DNA from: a bacterium
GTDB taxonomy: Bacteria; B130-G9
Length of the DNA stretch: 9,815 bases
Direction: 5' to 3'
Assembly: GCA_021160245.1 (NCBI GenBank)
Contig: JAGHCW010000173.1
Coordinates: 1-9,815 of the forward strand
Under the pieces are notes generated by a model. That model did no database searches. It had not been told where the DNA came from and saw only the letters and a program-made list of their open reading frames with translations. This document shows, in pieces, positions 7,283 to 9,815 of this stretch (its first letter is position 1; each line of letters opens with the position of its first letter). Position numbers and translations under genes: made by a program.

Positions 7283-7341
7283 TTGACAAAACAAATGGAC
7301 TCAGAGATTATATATAATGGATGCTCTTCGAGAAAAGTCAA
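7283..7341. promoter_or_regulatory. Overlapping divergent promoters sharing an AT palindrome
   Basis: On the + strand, TTGACA (7283-7288), a 17-base spacer and GATTAT (7306-7311) form a good promoter for the gamma-glutamylcyclotransferase-like gene. On the - strand, TTGACT (7341-7336) lies 17 bases before the same AT-rich block and points toward thi4. The block shared by both is the perfect palindrome ATTATATATAAT (7307-7318). The -35 boxes are almost symmetric about it (18 and 17 bases away). RNA polymerase could probably occupy only one orientation at a time. The + promoter is more convincing than the - one, whose best -10 match needs a longer spacer. Confidence 0.45.
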
Positions 7342-7359
7342 CCGACAGGGATGTTCTCG
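7329..7359 (+). other. Small hairpin in the leader of the GGCT-like gene
   Basis: CGAGAA (7329-7334) is perfectly complementary to TTCTCG (7354-7359) with a 19-base loop. It lies in the roughly 95-base leader expected from the + promoter. The stem is short and may be coincidental. Confidence 0.2.
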
Positions 7360-7412
7360 GTCATTGCGAAGCGCTTAATTTGGTAGTTTCAGCGACAGAA
7401 GCAAGGACTTCG

Positions 7413-7859
7413 ATGGTGTTGTATTTCGCCTTTGGATCAAATTTGGACTTTCGGCAGATGAGGTCAAGATGCTCAAGCGCCGTTACTATCACAACGGCTT
7501 CACTGCTAAACCACAAGCTTGCTTTCACGAGGTTTGCGCCGAGTCGCGGAGGTGGTGTGGCGGACATTCCTCCCTCGGAAGGCGACCGAGTTGAGGGCGT
7601 CATCTACGAGATCGGCGATGACGACGCATTTCGGCTGGACGAATTCGAGGGCGTGGCGGAAGAGTGCTACGAGCGCAAGCAGCTGAGATTAACGCTTCCT
7701 GCTGGAGAGATCATAGAGGCCTTCGCGTATAAAGCTATAGAGCAGGGCGAGTTCGCACCCTCAACGGCTTACATAGGACATCTTATTTCCGGCGCCAAAT
7801 ACCATGGACTCAGCCCGGAATACATCGCAATGCTCGAGGCGATTAAGACCGCGGACTAA
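7413..7859 (+). CDS. Gamma-glutamylcyclotransferase-like (GGCT/AIG2 fold) protein
   Basis: Small cytosolic enzyme of the GGCT-like fold; family members cyclise gamma-glutamyl groups to 5-oxoproline from gamma-glutamyl amino acids, gamma-glutamylamines or glutathione. The 148-residue protein starts with the substrate-loop motif YFAFGSNL (residues 4-11) and carries LDEFEG around residues 75-80, where Glu79 is the likely general acid/base. I chose the ATG at 7413 because AAGGA (7403-7407) lies 5 bases upstream and the fold begins three residues later; an upstream in-frame ATG at 7317 would overlap the -10 region and add 32 residues that look unlike the family. It is divergent from thi4. Substrate is not predictable: the fold also includes butirosin-pathway and other specialised members. 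Confidence 0.8.
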   Translation: MVLYFAFGSNLDFRQMRSRCSSAVTITTASLLNHKLAFTRFAPSRGGGVADIPPSEGDRVEGVIYEIGDDDAFRLDEFEGVAEECYERKQLRLTLPAGEIIEAFAYKAIEQGEFAPSTAYIGHLISGAKYHGLSPEYIAMLEAIKTAD

Positions 7860-7927
7860 CCCGCGACATTGTGATTGGTCTTTCAATTGCCCTTCAAGTC
7901 ATCATGTCGTGATTGCCCCTCGCTTGA

Positions 7928-8509
7928 GAATGTTGCATAGCGACCAAGGACTCAGGCCGCTGTTACAAGGAAGGTCTCGATCCTTGTTCAGAAGAGACAT
8001 GGGTTGATGGACCTGTCCCGATGGTTACTGGCCTGCAACTTGAGCCGGGCAAATAGCTCCGCCCCATTCTGATAACCGATATTCCCAAAATAATAGGGCC
8101 GGGCTCAGAAAGCGTTAAGTACACGATTCAGGCTGAATTCCGCAAGGCCAGAACTCTCGCGCTTGCCTGCGAGCCCGAGTCATTTGAGGTTACGGGCTTT
8201 CTGCCCAAGGATTGCCCACCAATTCGAGCCGACTCTGACGCGACAGATCAGAGCCTGAAGACGGCTTCAAGCGCGTTCCATCACTTGAGCTATATTGCAG
8301 GATAGGTCTGCGCAATAGAGAATGCGACCCCACACGATTCGCCAAGAAATCCCCAGTACCAAACTCAGAATCGCCCGCGACCCGCGAAGAACATAGTCAA
8401 GGGAGAAGTTCCCGAACCCGACAACTATAGATGCAAGGGCGTCTTTGCTCATAGCGAGCATCTGCGGATTGCCTCCGATGGCCCCGAAACCGTTTTGCAT
8501 GATGAATAA
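7928..8509 (+). pseudogene. Interrupted reading frame with two in-frame TAG codons, first member of the phage-like cassette
   Basis: One frame runs from 7928 to a TAA at 8507-8509 and is broken only by TAG at 8054-8056 and TAG at 8303-8305. The three open stretches are 42, 82 and 67 codons. Their translations look protein-like, for example SESVKYTIQAEFRKART and KGEVPEPDNYRCKG, and the last stretch has a faint resemblance to the start of a fibronectin-III-type domain. I recognise no family. Two further stops (TGA at 7910 and 7925) precede the segment, and no start with a ribosome-binding site is visible, so the 5' end is lost or begins elsewhere. The terminal TAA overlaps the AAGGG ribosome-binding site of the next gene, as expected in a tight operon. 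Both TAGs could come from CAG by one C-to-T change. A decaying gene is the simplest reading; amber read-through or a non-coding stretch cannot be excluded. Confidence 0.4.
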
Positions 8510-8519
8510 GGGAAAACAG

Positions 8520-8804
8520 ATGGCGATAACAGTTAGTTCACTTCCTGCTCCAGCAAACTTCGCTGTAGTTGCAGCTGTGGGCGGTTCTTTGCCAGATGCG
8601 ACCACATACTATGTTCGGGCGTTTGCATATTCAACAGGCGACCGGATGGATAGCCCATGAACAGCAGAGCTGTCGGCAACCACGAATTCAGGATTGAATC
8701 AGAACTCCATTCAGATTGATTTCGATGATGTAGCAGGAGCAGACAGATGTTCCGTGGTTGTCACGACCAGTGCAGGTGATTACACAGAAACAACCAAACA
8801 TTAA
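8520..8804 (+). pseudogene. Fibronectin-III-like small protein interrupted by an in-frame TGA
   Basis: An ATG at 8520 with AAGGG seven bases upstream (8508-8512) opens a frame that stops at TGA (8658-8660) after 46 residues, then continues in the same frame for another 47 codons to tandem TAA TAA (8802-8807). Read as one 94-codon unit it resembles a single fibronectin-III or Ig-like module common in phage tail and host-recognition proteins: LPAPANFAVVAAVGG, then TTYYVRAFAYSTGD, and after the TGA TAELSATT and an IQIDFDDVAGADRCSVVV strand pair. The domain continues naturally across the TGA, so I read it as a nonsense mutation (for example CGA to TGA) rather than a natural end. The genes either side end in TGA, which argues against general TGA recoding. 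The fold assignment is by eye. Confidence 0.5.
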
Positions 8805-8816
8805 TAAGGAAATACT

Positions 8817-9095
8817 ATGAATCCAGTATCAGTATGCACAGGAGCAATCGGAGCAGGAGTGCGAAGCCTTTTGGGTTACTTGCGAAATCGTAAGGAGGCA
8901 AAAGACAAGCAAGTTGAGAAACCATCGTTCAATTGGGGTAGGCTCATCGAGAGCATGATCGAGGGCGGAATGGCAGGGATGTTGGACCCTGAGCCGATCA
9001 CAGCAGGCGTTGTTGGATACTTCGGCTCGGATGTTGTTGGCAAAACCGCAAGATTAACACCGCTTAGGCATGTATTGCCCACAAACCACAAGTGA
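8817..9095 (+). CDS. Conserved-looking 92-residue protein of a lysis-type cassette, function unknown
   Basis: The ATG at 8817 has GGA of AAGGAAA (8806-8812) about 6 bases upstream, and the tandem stops of the preceding gene overlap that site. I do not recognise a family. The N-terminus has a Gly/Val/Leu-rich helix (GAIGAGVRSLLGYL), then a highly charged stretch (RNRKEAKDKQVEK), a FNWGRLIESMIEGGMAG segment, and a Gly/Val-rich second half (ITAGVVGYFGSDVVGKT). Hydrophobicity is weak and broken by charges, so it is not a clear transmembrane protein. Its place four bases before an M15 peptidase gene is where phages often keep a holin or spanin-like accessory, but this is an inference from position only. 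It ends at TGA 9093-9095. Confidence 0.6.
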   Translation: MNPVSVCTGAIGAGVRSLLGYLRNRKEAKDKQVEKPSFNWGRLIESMIEGGMAGMLDPEPITAGVVGYFGSDVVGKTARLTPLRHVLPTNHK

Positions 9096-9099
9096 GATT

Positions 9100-9558
9100 A
9101 TGGGCCTGTTAGATACGAGAATCATCGGCGTTAAGACGCGAGACGTCAAAATAGGAAACTTCTATCCAGAGGAGTTCGCGTGCAAATGCTGCGGCAAAGT
9201 AATGATCCTAAGTGATCTTTGGCAAGCCATTCAGCTGATACGCAACACGGCGATGCGACCCGTGATAATCAACTCAGCCTATCGATGTCCCCCTCACAAC
9301 GCGGAGATAGGCGGCAGTGAAGGTAGTGATCACATTCACGGATTCGCGGCGGATATTCATGTCCCTGGATTGACGGCGGACGAGGTCGGCGAAATCGCGG
9401 CGAGGCTCTCTGAGACAATCAAGCGCATAGGTGTCTATATGAACCAAGACTTCGTCCACATCGGCGTGCGCAATCGCGGCCCAGGAACGTGGCGGGCGTG
9501 GCGATATGACGAGACCGGCGAGCTTTCATACATCAAACCGGAACAAGTAACGGAGTGA
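9100..9558 (+). CDS. M15-family zinc peptidase, endolysin-like (D-Ala-D-Ala carboxypeptidase/L-Ala-D-Glu endopeptidase type)
   Basis: Predicted peptidoglycan peptidase of 152 residues, the size of compact phage M15 endolysins, with no signal peptide, as expected for an enzyme released with help from a holin. After a FYPEEFACKCCGK segment (21-33) typical of the M15_3 type, the zinc site is complete: SAYRCP (59-64), SDHIHGFAADI with His78 and Asp85, and DFVHIGV with His120. The extra cysteines 29, 31 and 32 are common in the N-terminal motif of this subgroup. The ATG at 9100 starts 4 bases after the preceding stop, so translation is probably coupled; the Shine-Dalgarno site is weak. An in-frame ATG at 9070 overlaps the upstream gene and is less likely. 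Tandem TGA codons end the gene. A chromosomal cell-wall remodelling enzyme is the alternative. Confidence 0.85.
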   Translation: MGLLDTRIIGVKTRDVKIGNFYPEEFACKCCGKVMILSDLWQAIQLIRNTAMRPVIINSAYRCPPHNAEIGGSEGSDHIHGFAADIHVPGLTADEVGEIAARLSETIKRIGVYMNQDFVHIGVRNRGPGTWRAWRYDETGELSYIKPEQVTE

Positions 9559-9676
9559 TGAGATACATTGTTCCCACGAGGCGTAAGGAATGACTGGAGA
9601 CGTCGATTCCTGCGAGTGCAAGGAGGTATGAAAGCGCCTTCCCACCAGATGACGACCCACTATGCGGCAACCGTTT

Positions 9677-9757
9677 GAGGTTGGCCCAAACTCCTCCCGA
9701 ATAATCCGTCTGACGCAGGTTGGGCTGGCCTCTTGGTGTGCGGCGACCAGGCGCCGC
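9677..9757 (+). other. Structured 3' region: two consecutive candidate RNA hairpins
   Basis: Bases 9677-9689 can pair with 9720-9732 along 13 positions, ten Watson-Crick and three G-U, which favours the + strand transcript since the wobbles become mismatches on the other strand. The loop is 30 bases. A second hairpin, GCGGCG (9740-9745) with CGCCGC (9752-9757) and loop ACCAGG, follows 7 bases later. No T-run follows, so intrinsic termination of the cassette is possible but not demonstrated. The rest of 9559-9815 shows no gene I can support. Confidence 0.3.
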
Positions 9758-9815
9758 CTTCATTGGTGGTGGCTTGACACCACTACTATAGATTACTTTC
9801 TTGCCCTTCGCCGAA

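Noticed and set aside
7198-7300. TPP riboswitch upstream of thi4
   Set aside because: I looked for the conserved CUGAGA and the downstream ACCUGAU-type core on the minus strand; neither is present, only a short AGCAG/CTGCT hairpin.
7317-7412. N-terminal extension of the GGCT-like protein from the ATG at 7317
   Set aside because: That ATG lies at the predicted transcription start, has no ribosome-binding site and adds 32 residues unlike the family; the ATG at 7413 has a good site.
8267-8605. Minus-strand open frame of 112 codons rich in hydrophobic residues
   Set aside because: It lies opposite the interrupted + strand frames, has no recognisable family, and its hydrophobicity is what the complement of a hydrophilic coding frame gives. 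The + strand ribosome-binding sites fit better.
8520-9558. Genome-wide TGA recoding as the explanation of the in-frame TGA
   Set aside because: The aldolase, the 92-residue protein and the M15 gene all end in TGA, so TGA acts as a stop here.
9766-9793. TTGACA at 9774-9779 as a promoter near the right edge
   Set aside because: No acceptable -10 box lies at 16-18 bases; TATAGA is only 7 bases away. The motif is also part of a small inverted repeat, GTGGTG/CACCAC.
9533-9815. Minus-strand frame open from the right window edge, 93 codons
   Set aside because: It overlaps the 3' end of the M15 gene and its sequence (GRRTPRGQPNLRQ and similar) matches nothing I know. It cannot be excluded as the C-terminus of a gene outside the window, but support is too thin.
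1-9815. CRISPR arrays, rRNA, tRNA genes and insertion sequences
   Set aside because: No regularly spaced direct repeats, no cloverleaf pattern, no rRNA core sequences and no transposase frames were seen.

Overview
The window looks like a fragment of a bacterial chromosome, probably from an uncultivated anaerobe. The promoters are sigma70-like (TTGACA, 17 bp, -10), most genes have good Shine-Dalgarno sites, GC is moderate, and AUA, AGG and AGA codons are common, unlike enterobacteria. An archaeal/anaerobe-type thiazole synthase fits an anaerobic lineage. I cannot name a phylum from the sequence alone.

Left block (1-2742, + strand). The window opens in the last 61 codons of a probable secreted protein. 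A promoter at 252-280, flanked by two copies of the palindrome TTGCGCAA, then drives two gluconeogenic genes: an unusually long class II fructose-bisphosphate aldolase and a class I fructose-1,6-bisphosphatase. Together they would turn triose phosphates into fructose 6-phosphate, a precursor of nucleotide sugars.

Middle block (2877-7197, - strand). Four closely spaced genes, read right to left, look like one operon: a Thi4-family thiazole synthase homologue, a GT2 glycosyltransferase, a GT4 glycosyltransferase and an O-antigen ligase/polymerase family membrane protein. The last three fit surface polysaccharide assembly. Thi4 is an unexpected first gene and has proline where characterised family members have the active-site Cys or His. 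The block meets the left block tail to tail across a 78-bp imperfect palindrome (2785-2862).

Divergent junction (7198-7412). TTGACA on the + strand and TTGACT on the - strand face each other across a perfect AT palindrome (7307-7318). This suggests overlapping divergent promoters for the thi4 operon and a gamma-glutamylcyclotransferase-like gene (7413-7859).

Right block (7860-9558, + strand). This resembles a small phage-derived or lysis-type cassette: a long frame broken by two in-frame TAG codons (7928-8509), a short fibronectin-III-like protein broken by one TGA (8520-8804), a 92-residue protein of unknown function, and an M15 peptidase with intact zinc ligands. Ribosome-binding sites overlap or closely follow the preceding stops through most of the cassette, so its order survives although its first two genes are interrupted. 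The last ~250 bases hold only candidate RNA hairpins.
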